Counted from the stretch's first letter, positions 17,068 through 25,716 are shown. The stretch: 60,557 nt of DNA from Bacteroidota bacterium (GCA_016213435.1 JACRAL010000007.1:1-60557), one strand, 5' to 3'. Notes: generated by a model from the letters alone, not told the origin. Program-made: numbers and translations.

Positions 17068-20000
17068 ATGGCTAAAATACTTGGGCTTGATTTGGGAACC
17101 AATTCTATTGGATGGGCGGTGATTGAAGATGGAAAGAAAATAATAGGAACAGGAGTTAGGATTTTTCCGGAAGGAGTAGATAACTTGGGGGAAGGAGAAA
17201 ATGAACAATCCAAAAATTCCACCCGAAGAGTTTTCAGACAAGTGCGAAGACAAATTTTCAGAAGAAAACTCAGGAAGAAAATATTGCTCAAAGAATTATC
17301 AAAACATAATATGTGCCCTCTAAATGAAGAACAAATCACAAGATGGTATAAAGCAGGTGACTTCCCCGACACTATTGAAATGCGTGAATGGCTAAAAGAA
17401 AATCCGTATTTGCTCAGAGAAAAAGTGCTAAATGAAAAAATTTCCTTAAATCAATTGGGAAGGATTTTCTACCAGATCGCACAACACAGAGGATTTCTCA
17501 GTAACAGCAGAAGTGCTGGAGCAAATGATAAAGAAGAAGGCGCAATTTATGAAGGAGATGAAAAAACAGGAAAGACAGGAATAACAAAAACACAAGAACT
17601 TATAGGTGAAAAAACCTTAGGAAGCTACCTCTCCACTATTTATCCAAAAGAAAGTACAGAAGAAAAGAAACAAAGTTATGTAGATGGTTTGCCAAGAATA
17701 AGGAATCGCTATACCACTCGTCAGATGTACATTAATGAATTTGAAAAAATATGGGAGTCTCAAAAAAAATATCATAAAGAGCTTACCGATGAATTGAAAG
17801 AATTATTTGGAGGAAGAAAAAAAGATGGATACAAGAAGGACGGTATTCTTTTTTTTCAGCGCCCTTTAAGAACACAAAAATTCCTTGTTGGCAAATGCAC
17901 GTTTGAGCCAAAGAAAACAAAATGCCCTGCCAGTACAATCTCTTATGAACTATATCGGTCTCATCAATTTATTAACACAATTGAATGTGATGGAAAAAAA
18001 CTAAATGCAGAACAAGGAAAAACAGTTCTTGAAATATTGCTTACTAAAGACGAGCCTAAATTTAAAGAAATAAGAAAGAAGTTAAAGAAACCAGACGGGA
18101 ACTTCAACTACGAAGATGATGACAAATGCCAAGGAACATGGACAATCAGCAGCTTATCAAATAAAAAATACTTTGGCTCAAAATGGTTTGAGTTTTCCGA
18201 AAAAGAACAGGAAGATATTTGGCATGTGCTGTACTTTTTTGACGATAGAGATAAACTTAAAGAACATGCAATGAAGAAATGGGGTTTTGATGAAGAAAAA
18301 GCAATTAAGATCAGCAAATTTAATCTTGAAGATGGCTATGCGAGCTTGAGTAAAAAAGCAATTTTAAATATTCTGCCTTTCCTGCAAATAGGATTTACTT
18401 ATGATATGGCAACAACGCTTGGCGGAATAAAAAATGCTTTTGGCAATGATTGGGAAAAACTTAGCGATAAAAACAAAGATTTTATCATTACCAATGTCCC
18501 CGAAATTGTAAGGTCAAAAATCAAAGGAGGATACATTGAGGAATTAAAAAACTTTTTAAGAAATGAATTTGGGTTAAAAGATGAACAATTAGAAAAACTT
18601 TATCACCACAGTTCGTCTATAAGCAAATCAGATGTTATTGCAAAATTGCCTGTAAGCAAAGAGGCGGACAAAGAAATTGCGAACCTTAGAAACCCGATTG
18701 TATCAACAGCATTATTTGAACTAAGAAAGCTCGCAAATGCAATTATTAATGAGTATGGAAAACTTGATGAAATAAAAATTGAATTATCAAGGGATTTAAA
18801 AATATCGAAAGACAAAAGGCAAAAAATACGGCAAGCTCAAAGAGATAATGAAAGAACAAATAAGAATGCCATTGAAAGATTAAGAGAACAAGAGCAAGTG
18901 ATAACCCAGGACAACATTTTGAAATATAAATTATGGGAAGAATGCCAGCACACTTGCCCATATACCGGAAAAGAAATAAGTATTAAAAAATTATTTTCAG
19001 GTGAGGTTCAGATTGAACACATCCTGCCATGGAGCCGAACACTTGACGACAGTTATCTGAATAAAACTTTGTGTTTTGCCGAAACAAATAATGAAAAAGG
19101 CGAACAAACCCCTTACGAATATTTTAATAAACAAGGAGCAGAAAAATGGGAAGACGCAAAGGCACGTGCCTTAAACCTCTTTTACACAACCAAGGACTTT
19201 CCTCTCCGCTATGAAAAGTTTAAAAGATTCGCAGCAGAAAAATTCAATGACGACTTTATTACTCGACAATTAAATGACACACGATATATAAGCAGAGAAG
19301 CAAAATCCTATTTAGAAAAAATATGTGATAATGTAAAAGTTGCTCCCGGGCAAATGACAGCAAACCTGCGTGATAAATGGGGGCTGAATTCAATCCTGAA
19401 TTTGGAAGGCGATACCAAAACGAGAGATGACCACCGCCATCATGCAGTTGATGCCTTGGTTATGGCCTGTTTCAAGGCAAATCATTTAAATGAAATTTCA
19501 AAATGGAATCGTTATAACAGGAAATATGATTTAAAAGATTTTCCAATGCCTTGGGAAGGATTCAGAACTGAAGCTGAAAAAGCAGTTAATTCTATACTTG
19601 TTTCTTACAAGCAAACAAATCGTGTTCTAACGTCACGTAAATATAAAGTCAAAAAGAAGGTTGAAAAAGATGGAAATCATTTTACAAAAAAACATATAAA
19701 TAAAGGCATTGCAGCAAGAGGTCAACTTCATGATGCACATGTTTATGGTTTAAGAAAAAATAAACAAGGAGAAGAATCATTCCATATTCGAGAACCATTA
19801 CAAAGTTTGACTGAAGCAAAGATTCCAAAAATCGTAGATGAGAAGATACGAACTCTTGTTTATAAAAGACTACTGGAAAGAGGTTTGGAAATTGATCCAA
19901 AGAACGGAAAACCTATTGCTAAAACAAAAGAACAAAAAGACAAATTCAAACAAGCATTTGACAAACCAATTCATTTACCAAACAAAAATGGCGATCCTGT

Positions 20001-20532
20001 TCCTATAAGAAAAGTGAGGATAAAACAAAATATTGGAAATTCGGAACAATTGAAAGAAACCAATCAATACGTAAATCCAAAAAACAATTACGCTGTGCTT
20101 GTGTACAAGAAAGAAGACGATACTCTTAATGAAGAAATAATCACACGATGGATTGCTACTGAAAGAAAAATGCAGGGAGATAATATCATTAAACTCCCTG
20201 CTGATGGAAAAGAAATCATTGCCACACTTAGAATAAACGACATGTTTTTAATTAATCTTTCAGATGAATCTTTTGAAGACAATAAAAACAATTTTTCATT
20301 TCTAAGTAATCATCTTTTTAGGGTTCAATCAATATCATCTATGTTTTATGAGTTCAGACATCACTTGTCAGCAAAAGCAGATGAAAAAATACCACCTTAT
20401 TACCATAGAATTCAAAGTTTTGGAGATGGGAAAACAGGATGGCTTACTTTTAATCCGATAAAAGTTTTTATTTCACCCTCAGGAAAAATTTACAAACATC
20501 CTGTCAATGCTAAAACGCACTCTATTCTTTAG
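17068..20532 (+). CDS. cas9: CRISPR-associated endonuclease Cas9, type II-C
   Basis: A 1154-residue RNA-guided DNA endonuclease. RuvC-I is ILGLDLGTNSIGWAVIE with catalytic D8, then the arginine-rich bridge helix (RRVFRQVRRQIFRRKLRKK), RuvC-II ELSRDL with E572, HNH with H651 in VQIEHILPWSR, and RuvC-III HHAVDAL with H792 and D795. All catalytic residues are present, so it looks active. The final codons lie inside a 55-bp segment that also forms the start of cas1 about 1 kb downstream, implying the two genes once overlapped. Guide partners are the tracrRNA at 16891 and the lone repeat at 24064. Confidence 0.97.
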   Translation: MAKILGLDLGTNSIGWAVIEDGKKIIGTGVRIFPEGVDNLGEGENEQSKNSTRRVFRQVRRQIFRRKLRKKILLKELSKHNMCPLNEEQITRWYKAGDFPDTIEMREWLKENPYLLREKVLNEKISLNQLGRIFYQIAQHRGFLSNSRSAGANDKEEGAIYEGDEKTGKTGITKTQELIGEKTLGSYLSTIYPKESTEEKKQSYVDGLPRIRNRYTTRQMYINEFEKIWESQKKYHKELTDELKELFGGRKKDGYKKDGILFFQRPLRTQKFLVGKCTFEPKKTKCPASTISYELYRSHQFINTIECDGKKLNAEQGKTVLEILLTKDEPKFKEIRKKLKKPDGNFNYEDDDKCQGTWTISSLSNKKYFGSKWFEFSEKEQEDIWHVLYFFDDRDKLKEHAMKKWGFDEEKAIKISKFNLEDGYASLSKKAILNILPFLQIGFTYDMATTLGGIKNAFGNDWEKLSDKNKDFIITNVPEIVRSKIKGGYIEELKNFLRNEFGLKDEQLEKLYHHSSSISKSDVIAKLPVSKEADKEIANLRNPIVSTALFELRKLANAIINEYGKLDEIKIELSRDLKISKDKRQKIRQAQRDNERTNKNAIERLREQEQVITQDNILKYKLWEECQHTCPYTGKEISIKKLFSGEVQIEHILPWSRTLDDSYLNKTLCFAETNNEKGEQTPYEYFNKQGAEKWEDAKARALNLFYTTKDFPLRYEKFKRFAAEKFNDDFITRQLNDTRYISREAKSYLEKICDNVKVAPGQMTANLRDKWGLNSILNLEGDTKTRDDHRHHAVDALVMACFKANHLNEISKWNRYNRKYDLKDFPMPWEGFRTEAEKAVNSILVSYKQTNRVLTSRKYKVKKKVEKDGNHFTKKHINKGIAARGQLHDAHVYGLRKNKQGEESFHIREPLQSLTEAKIPKIVDEKIRTLVYKRLLERGLEIDPKNGKPIAKTKEQKDKFKQAFDKPIHLPNKNGDPVPIRKVRIKQNIGNSEQLKETNQYVNPKNNYAVLVYKKEDDTLNEEIITRWIATERKMQGDNIIKLPADGKEIIATLRINDMFLINLSDESFEDNKNNFSFLSNHLFRVQSISSMFYEFRHHLSAKADEKIPPYYHRIQSFGDGKTGWLTFNPIKVFISPSGKIYKHPVNAKTHSIL

Positions 20533-20561
20533 CAATCCCTATCACCTGAGCGTGAGGATGG
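20507..20561 (+). repeat. Direct duplicate of the cas1 start at the cas9 3' end
   Basis: This 55-bp segment matches 21519-21573 at 52 positions by my count. It begins with the cas1 ATG and encodes the first 19 Cas1 residues in the +1 frame relative to cas9, then runs into a stop after GLY-LEU. The cas9 stop lies inside it at 20530-20532. Confidence 0.9.
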
Positions 20562-20584
20562 GGCTTTGAAAATCATCGAAGTTA

Positions 20585-20617
20585 AAACCTTCAAGGTTTT
20601 GAAAACCTTGAAGGTTT
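20585..20617. repeat. REP-type palindrome, AACCTTCAAGG family
   Basis: AAACCTTCAAGGTTT is followed by its inverted form, separated by a few bases. A half copy lies at 21489-21502 and another full copy inside the RAYT gene at 23041-23074, so the family brackets the fic-cas1-RAYT region. Confidence 0.85.
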
Positions 20618-20686
20618 CATAAAAGAGAAGAGAAGATATTTTACATTTGTCCCGAAGGGACTCCCTCGGAATAAAAACAGAAAAAC

Positions 20687-21478
20687 ATGAACTGGAAAGA
20701 ATTAAATACCTGCACTGAAAAATTTGAATCGCTCGGACTAAGCAAGATAATGGATTTTGATCAGTTCAACCGCATTGCCATTGTGCACCATAGCAGCGCC
20801 ATTGAAGGCAGCACACTTACGCTGGAAGAAACAACATTGCTCATCACCGAAGGCATTACCGTTAAAGGCAAATCCATGAACGAGCACCTGATGGTGAAGG
20901 ATCATTACGAAGCATTGCTGTTTACTCTTGACAAGGCAAAAAATAAAACTGACATTACTCCTGAATTTCTAAAACAAATAAATGCATTAGTGAACAAAAA
21001 TACGGGGCAGAAGCGCAACACTCCGCTCGGAATGTGTGATGATACCAAAGGCGACTTCCGGCTTGGCAATGTTACGGCAGGAACTACTTATTTTGTAAAC
21101 TATGATAAAGTTCAGCCGATGGCAAATGAACTTTGCGAAAAACTGCAGAGCAAAATAAATCCAGTAAAAACTAATGAAGAAATATATCAGCTATCGTTTG
21201 ACGCGCATTATTACTTAGTGAACATTCATCCCTGGTTTGACGGTAATGGGCGCACATCTCGACTGCTGATGAATTTTATTCAGGCAGTGCATCAAAAACC
21301 TCTTTCCATTGTTTTCCTTGAAGACAAACCTGCTTACATAAAAGCATTAAATGATTCAAGAGAAAAAAATGATATTGATATTTTCAGGAAATTTATGACA
21401 GAGCAGCACGTGAAATATATGAAACGGGAAATTGAAAAATACGAGCAACGGAACAAAGGAATACATTTTCTTTTTTAA
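20687..21478 (+). CDS. Fic family protein (AMP transferase type)
   Basis: A 263-residue Fic-domain enzyme, normally transferring AMP from ATP to hydroxyl side chains of proteins. The catalytic loop is HPWFDGNGRTSR with H181. An N-terminal inhibitory helix S36-x-x-x-E40-G41 (SSAIEG) marks a self-inhibited class II Fic. The C-terminus is short (no wHTH extension). It sits between cas9 and cas1, where a second gene is not normally found, and is flanked by a 55-bp direct duplication and REP half-sites, so it was probably inserted. Its target is unknown; any CRISPR role is speculative. Confidence 0.92.
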   Translation: MNWKELNTCTEKFESLGLSKIMDFDQFNRIAIVHHSSAIEGSTLTLEETTLLITEGITVKGKSMNEHLMVKDHYEALLFTLDKAKNKTDITPEFLKQINALVNKNTGQKRNTPLGMCDDTKGDFRLGNVTAGTTYFVNYDKVQPMANELCEKLQSKINPVKTNEEIYQLSFDAHYYLVNIHPWFDGNGRTSRLLMNFIQAVHQKPLSIVFLEDKPAYIKALNDSREKNDIDIFRKFMTEQHVKYMKREIEKYEQRNKGIHFLF

Positions 21479-21518
21479 CTCAACTATAAACCTTCAAGGT
21501 TTCATGAATTAAAAACTC

Positions 21519-22451
21519 ATGCTAAAACGCACTCTATTCTTTAGCAACCCCTATCATTTGAGCGTGAGGATGGGTCAATTGGAAATTACCGATAAAAAAA
21601 CCGGTGAAATAAAAACCGCGCCCATTGAGGATCTGGGATTTGTGGTATTTGATAATCAGGAAATCACCTTTACGCAAAGCGTAATGACGGAACTTGCTGC
21701 CAACAACACGGCAGTGATTATCTGCAATAATAAACACCTGCCTGCAAGCATGATGTTCCATCTTGACACCAATCACATACAGAATGAGTTATTCCGCGCA
21801 CAAGTGAGCGCAAGCGAACCGCTTAAAAAACAATTGTGGCAGCAAACAGTAAAACAAAAAATACGGAATCAGGCGGCAATGCTTGATCTTGCAGATGATC
21901 TCAACTCTGTCAGGGTTTCAAACCCTGACAGAGTTACTATTAAAGCAGGTGATGCACTTCGCAGAATTGCTACTGAAGTAAAAAGTGGCGACATAACCAA
22001 TCAGGAAGCTCAGGCAAGCCGCAGGTATTGGAGCAAATTATTTGGAGAAACTTTTACGCGGGAGCGTGAGGGCATGCCTCCTAACCCATCGCTGAATTAC
22101 GGATATGCTATTCTGCGCGCTGCCGTTGCCCGCGCCTTGTGCGGAAGCGGGCTGCTGCCCACGCTCGGCATTTTTCATCACAACAAATACAACCATTACT
22201 GCCTTGCCGATGACATTATGGAGCCCTACCGCCCCTATGTAGATAAAATGGTATGGGAACAAAAAGAAAAATATCCCGACTATCACAATCTCGACAAAGA
22301 AAGAAAAGCAGAACTGCTTTCTGTTCTTTCATGCGATGTTATAATAAATGGCGAAAAAAGCCCTTTGCTCGTTGCTGTTTCACAAACAACCGCATCGCTT
22401 GTAAAGTGTTTTTCGGGAGAAGAAAAGCAAGTGGCTTATCCTATATTATAA
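21519..22451 (+). CDS. cas1: CRISPR-associated endonuclease Cas1 (type II)
   Basis: A 310-residue spacer-integration nuclease. It starts MLKRTLFFSNPYHLSVRMG, the usual type II start. The metal ligands lie in GDITNQEAQASRRYW (Glu), FHHNKYNHYCLADD (His) and DIMEPYRPYVD (Asp). An in-frame REP palindrome at 21904-21935 adds about 11 residues (around 129-139, NSVRVSNPDRV) between two helices. Because the catalytic residues are intact and the frame is kept, the protein could still work. It acts with Cas2, which is now separated from it by a transposase gene. Confidence 0.95.
   Translation: MLKRTLFFSNPYHLSVRMGQLEITDKKTGEIKTAPIEDLGFVVFDNQEITFTQSVMTELAANNTAVIICNNKHLPASMMFHLDTNHIQNELFRAQVSASEPLKKQLWQQTVKQKIRNQAAMLDLADDLNSVRVSNPDRVTIKAGDALRRIATEVKSGDITNQEAQASRRYWSKLFGETFTREREGMPPNPSLNYGYAILRAAVARALCGSGLLPTLGIFHHNKYNHYCLADDIMEPYRPYVDKMVWEQKEKYPDYHNLDKERKAELLSVLSCDVIINGEKSPLLVAVSQTTASLVKCFSGEEKQVAYPIL
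21904..21935. repeat. REP palindrome inside cas1, CTGTCAGGG family
   Basis: A 32-bp perfect palindrome built from ACTCTGTCAGGGTTT and its complement. It is the same family as 22460-22493, 22719-22752 and 23177-23212, all around the RAYT gene. Confidence 0.92.
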
Positions 22452-22459
22452 AATAAAAT

Positions 22460-22493
22460 AACCCTGTCAGTGTTTCAACCCCCTGACAGGGTT
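22460..22493. repeat. REP palindrome upstream of the RAYT gene
   Basis: AACCCTGTCAGTG and CCCCTGACAGGGTT form a hairpin in the 56-bp gap between cas1 and the transposase gene. With the copy at 23177 it brackets the transposase gene, the typical REPtron arrangement. Confidence 0.9.
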
Positions 22494-22507
22494 GACAAAG
22501 ATCAACC

Positions 22508-23173
22508 ATGCAAGACAAAAAAGCCATACTAACTCCTGGCACAACATATCACATCTACAATCGCGCAAACGGAAATGAAAAAATCTTTGCAAATGAAGGA
22601 AATTATTTTTTCTTTTTAGAAAAACATAAGCATTACATCTCCTCTATTGCCGACACCTTCTGCTATTGCTTAATGCCTAATCATTTTCATTTTTTAATAA
22701 GAATAAAAAGCATTTCACAACTCTGTCAGGGTTATAAACCCCTGACAGAGTTAAATGGAAAATCCTTTCAGGGTTCCACCCCATTGACTGAGTTAAATGA
22801 AGCTGAATTATCTAATTTCCTCAGCAGGCAATTCTCTCACCTTCTAAATGGATACACTCAAGCCTTTAACAAACAACAAAGCAGGAAAGGCAGCTTATTT
22901 ATGCGCCCCTTCAAACGAAAAAGAATTTCTGATGAAAATTATTTAAGAAAACTTGTGCATTATATTCATTACAATCCTGTAAAAGCTGGAATATGCAGCA
23001 AACCGGAAGAATGGAAGCACTCATCTTACAATGCAATCCTAAACCTTGAAGGTTTCCAAAACCTTCAAGGTTTTATATTAAAAGAGGAAGTAATCGAATG
23101 GTTTGGCGATAAAGAAAATTTTATTTACTGCCATCGGTTTCCGCAAAAAGAAACAGGGATAGATAAATTTTAA
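22508..23173 (+). CDS. REP-associated tyrosine transposase (RAYT, Y1/HUH)
   Basis: A 221-residue single-strand transposase of the IS200-like Y1 superfamily. The HUH motif is MPNHFHFLIRI near residue 60 and the nucleophile tyrosine lies in LVHYIHYNPVKAGI. It is flanked by CTGTCAGGG-type palindromes and contains palindrome-derived codons itself (22719-22752, QLCQGYKPLTEL, and 23041-23074, NLEGFQNLQGF). RAYTs are thought to spread such palindromes. Its position between cas1 and cas2 is unusual and suggests insertion into the cas operon. Confidence 0.93.
   Translation: MQDKKAILTPGTTYHIYNRANGNEKIFANEGNYFFFLEKHKHYISSIADTFCYCLMPNHFHFLIRIKSISQLCQGYKPLTELNGKSFQGSTPLTELNEAELSNFLSRQFSHLLNGYTQAFNKQQSRKGSLFMRPFKRKRISDENYLRKLVHYIHYNPVKAGICSKPEEWKHSSYNAILNLEGFQNLQGFILKEEVIEWFGDKENFIYCHRFPQKETGIDKF
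22719..22752. repeat. REP palindrome inside the RAYT gene
   Basis: AACTCTGTCAGGG and CCCCTGACAGAGTT form a hairpin within the coding region; a decayed second copy follows at about 22764-22796. Both preserve the frame. Confidence 0.88.
23041..23074. repeat. REP palindrome (AACCTTGAAGG family) inside the RAYT gene
   Basis: AAACCTTGAAGGTTT plus its inverted copy encode NLEGFQNLQGF. It is the same family as 20585-20617. Confidence 0.85.
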
Positions 23174-23176
23174 CAT

Positions 23177-23212
23177 AACCCCCTGTCAGGGTTCTAAACC
23201 GATGACAGGGTT
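23177..23212. repeat. REP palindrome between RAYT and cas2
   Basis: AACCCCCTGTCAGGG and ATGACAGGGTT arms flank the 3' side of the transposase gene. Confidence 0.88.
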
Positions 23213-23221
23213 GTCTCTGCA

Positions 23222-23569
23222 ATGAACTCTCGTAACCATACACGGCTTAACGCATACCGGATCATGTGGCTATTTGTATTCTTCGACCTTCCAACTGAAA
23301 CAGCAGGAGAACGGAAAGCAGCAGCTCGTTTCCGAAAGGATATTATGAAAGACGGCTTCACAATGATGCAGTTCAGCGTATATATGCGCCACTGCCCCAG
23401 CGGAGAAAATGCCGATGTGCACCTGAAGCGCATTAATAAGGTGCTGCCTGACAAGGGGCAAGTGAGTATATTAAGAATTACCGATAAGCAATACGGTGAG
23501 ATAATTAACTACTGGAGCGCAAAAAATCACCCGCTCGATCCTGCTCCGCAACAACTGGAACTATTCTAA
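23222..23569 (+). CDS. cas2: CRISPR-associated protein Cas2
   Basis: A 115-residue Cas2, which forms the spacer-integration complex with Cas1. The ferredoxin-like first strand RIMWLFVFFDLP carries the conserved aspartate. It continues with MMQFSVYMRHCPSGENADVH and SILRITDKQYGEI, standard for type II Cas2. The predicted start is the ATG at 23222, right after a REP palindrome. It ends 8 bp before the convergent gene. Confidence 0.94.
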   Translation: MNSRNHTRLNAYRIMWLFVFFDLPTETAGERKAAARFRKDIMKDGFTMMQFSVYMRHCPSGENADVHLKRINKVLPDKGQVSILRITDKQYGEIINYWSAKNHPLDPAPQQLELF

Positions 23570-23577
23570 CCTTTTTA

Positions 23578-23910
23578 CTATTGCTTCTTCCTTGCATTCA
23601 AAAGAGCGCCAAATCTTTTAGTAAAATATTTATATGCAAACTCAGCGGCAGAATCAAAAGAACGAAAAACTTTTATCTGACGGGAAGGATTGAGCATTAT
23701 TTTCATTCCGGCACCGTTGCCGCTTATGCGCGGCTTTTTATAATCATAATGCAAAACAAACTGATTAGCTGAATACAATAATCCTTTTTTATCCATTCCG
23801 CCTAACATTCTTTGTATCACAATCCAAACTGTTTTTCTTTTCATCTGCATTATAGCCGATTTCGATCTGATGATTTTTCCTTTTAAGGAAGATGGAATTG
23901 TTTTAGCCAT
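23578..23910 (-). CDS. Unknown 110-residue basic protein downstream of the lone CRISPR repeat
   Basis: The frame is open from 24027, but the first ATG with a natural protein look is 23910 (MAKTIPSSLKGK). The product is basic, without membrane segments, and ends RFGALLNARKKQ. The middle (LLYSANQFVLHYDYKKPRISGNGAGMKI) has beta-like and glycine-rich parts. I do not recognise the family. Its mRNA, if started at the TAAGTTTG box at 24168, would carry the only CRISPR repeat in its leader, so control by Cas9-tracrRNA is conceivable. It may also be an unrelated accessory gene. Confidence 0.6.
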   Translation of the reverse strand: MAKTIPSSLKGKIIRSKSAIMQMKRKTVWIVIQRMLGGMDKKGLLYSANQFVLHYDYKKPRISGNGAGMKIMLNPSRQIKVFRSFDSAAEFAYKYFTKRFGALLNARKKQ

Positions 23911-24063
23911 ATAAAGTTGATTTTTCAAAATTAAAAAAAACAACAGGACATCAAAACAAAACCATAAAATAAAAAAACCGGAAAGAAGAGTTATCAGTTC
24001 TTCAATCCGGTTCATTTTTAATGACATTAAATCCTTGTAAGTTGCTGATCATTAGAAGATACA

Positions 24064-24110
24064 ATCATCAACTAAATGTCATCTATCCCTCTTTGAAATC
24101 AAACCACAAC
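24064..24110 (-). CRISPR. Single CRISPR repeat (remnant or minimal array)
   Basis: On the minus strand it reads GTTGTGGTTTGATTTCAAAG, then AGGGATAGATGACATTTAGT and TGATGAT. The start GTTGTGG and the TTCAAAGAGGGATA block pair with the tracrRNA anti-repeat at 16891-16992, which fixes identity and strand. No second copy lies within the distance expected for a spacer on either side, so the true repeat end is not defined (36-47 bp possible). Confidence 0.75.
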
Positions 24111-24167
24111 TTGAGGTTGTGACAACAAAGAGAAATTATTTCAAAGAACTAATAATTTTCTTGAGAA

Positions 24168-24175
24168 CAAACTTA
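24168..24175 (-). promoter_or_regulatory. -7 box of the CRISPR leader
   Basis: TAAGTTTG on the minus strand, a perfect TAnnTTTG element about 58 bp upstream of the repeat. The bases just downstream (TTCTCAAGAAAATT) resemble the tracrRNA start (TTCAAGAAATCA), suggesting a common origin of leader and tracrRNA promoters. The rest of the 24028-24365 gap holds no gene that I can see. Confidence 0.55.
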
Positions 24176-24365
24176 CAAAACATTTTGCACAACGGCAGTC
24201 AATTGCAAGCTTAGAAAGATAGATGTGTTGCTAATTAGCTCGCCACACGAAAAGAAACGATCATCGCTTTTTGTATTCAGCGCGTGGTTCGGCAACAGCA
24301 GAGAGAGAAGAATCAGGCAAACGGTATTTTTTTCGTTTCTGTATTATCTCCTGATAATATTTCAT

Positions 24366-25283
24366 TTAAATAATCTTGTATGCTTCGCCCTCAATAGCGA
24401 GAAGGGTATTGCTGAAAACCTGCTTTGCTTCAGCAAGAAGAGGTTCGAGTTCCCTGTATCTTGCAGAATAGTGTCCTATAATCAACTGATTGACATTTGC
24501 CTTTAATGCTATGGATCCTGCTTCGTGAGCCGTGCAATGATGTGTGTCTTTTGCGCGTTCACTCATATCAGACGTAAAGGTGGCTTCATGATAAAGCAGA
24601 TTTACGTTTTTGATTTGTTGCACATACGATTCATTGTAAATTGTATCCGAACAATAAGCATAAGATCTGGGAGAAGGAGCTTCTGTGGTAAGTTCAGCAT
24701 TGGGGATGCGCTTCCCTTCCTGCGAGATAAAATCTTGCCCGTTTTTAATCAATGGTATTTCCTGAAGGGGAATGTTGTATTCTTCAATCTTTTCCTGAAT
24801 AATTTTTTTTGGTCTTTTCTTTTCGCAAAAAAGAAATCCGTAACAGGGTATCCGATGATTCATAGGAATTGTTTCAACGGTGAGCTTATCGTCTTCAAAT
24901 AACCGCACTGCTGATCTTTCTTCAATTGAATGAAAAACAATGTTGTATTTCAGGTAAGTCTTTGAGTGATGATGGCTGATGGTGATAATTTCTTCTAAGC
25001 CGGGAGGAGAATAAATATGCAGTTCTTTTTCTCTTCCAAGCAGATGCATGGTGCCGAGCAATCCCGGCAGACCGAGATAATGATCTCCGTGCAAATGACT
25101 GATAAAAATACGATCAATGCGCTGAATCTTGATTTTAAATTTACGCAGTTGTATTTGAGTAGCCTCTCCGCAATCTATTAAAAAAAACCGCTCATTCATA
25201 TTAAGCAGTTGGGCGGTGGGATGTCTTGACGAAGTTGGCGTGGCAGAGCTGCAGCCAAGAATGGTTAACTCAAAAGGAAACAT
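24366..25283 (-). CDS. rnz: Ribonuclease Z
   Basis: A 305-residue metallo-beta-lactamase-fold tRNA 3'-processing endonuclease. The metal site is SHLHGDHYLGLPG near residue 60, followed by GRxxxLxIYSPPG, CSDT in the YAYCSDTIYN segment, HEATF and HCTAHEAG. The flexible-arm segment (about residues 150-180) is present. It is last of the minus-strand run pyrR-pyrB-STAS-rnz, 73 bp after the STAS gene. Confidence 0.96.
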   Translation of the reverse strand: MFPFELTILGCSSATPTSSRHPTAQLLNMNERFFLIDCGEATQIQLRKFKIKIQRIDRIFISHLHGDHYLGLPGLLGTMHLLGREKELHIYSPPGLEEIITISHHHSKTYLKYNIVFHSIEERSAVRLFEDDKLTVETIPMNHRIPCYGFLFCEKKRPKKIIQEKIEEYNIPLQEIPLIKNGQDFISQEGKRIPNAELTTEAPSPRSYAYCSDTIYNESYVQQIKNVNLLYHEATFTSDMSERAKDTHHCTAHEAGSIALKANVNQLIIGHYSARYRELEPLLAEAKQVFSNTLLAIEGEAYKII

Positions 25284-25356
25284 TATGTGCTAACTGCCAT
25301 TTTATACGTGCGTAAAAATATTATTTAAATACCCGCTTAAGCAAAACATGCCTGAG

Positions 25357-25716
25357 CTATTCTTCTTTGCCTGCTTTTTCATTCAGCATCTCTATGCTAT
25401 CTGTAACAGTATTCGCAATATTGAGGATGGAATCTAATTGAGAAATGGAAATAAGATTTCTTACAGGTTCTTGTAAGCCTGTAATAATAAGATAACCACC
25501 TGCATTTTTGCAAATACGGTTTGCCACTAAAATTGCGCTAAGCCCTGAAGAATCACAATAGCGGGTTGACGCAAGGTCAATAATAATATTTTTTACTCCC
25601 TCTGTACTAAGTGATACTAATTCAGTTTTGAGAGACGGGGCAACTGTGGTATCCAGTTTCTCTACACTTGTTTTTACAAGCGTATATTTATCTTTCCGTT
25701 GTGTTTTAAAACTCAT
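25357..25716 (-). CDS. STAS-domain anti-sigma factor antagonist
   Basis: A 119-residue single STAS domain of the SpoIIAA/RsbV type. The phosphorylatable serine lies in STRYCDSSGLSAILVANR. The strand-turn LIITGLQEPVRNLISISQLD closes the fold. Such proteins bind an anti-sigma kinase when unphosphorylated. No kinase or phosphatase is encoded beside it. It lies upstream of rnz, a pairing I have seen in other Bacteroidota and therefore perhaps constitutive. Confidence 0.88.
   Translation of the reverse strand: MSFKTQRKDKYTLVKTSVEKLDTTVAPSLKTELVSLSTEGVKNIIIDLASTRYCDSSGLSAILVANRICKNAGGYLIITGLQEPVRNLISISQLDSILNIANTVTDSIEMLNEKAGKEE

Noticed and set aside
23911-24027. N-terminal extension of the 23578 gene (from 24027)
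   Set aside because: The extra 39 residues are mostly a hydrophobic run encoded by T-rich leader DNA, and the ATG at 23910 gives a more natural protein.
24117-24165. Second CRISPR repeat on the plus strand next to the lone repeat
   Set aside because: It shares GTTGTG and TTTCAAAGA, but the rest does not align and the orientation is opposite. It is better explained as leader sequence related to the tracrRNA start.
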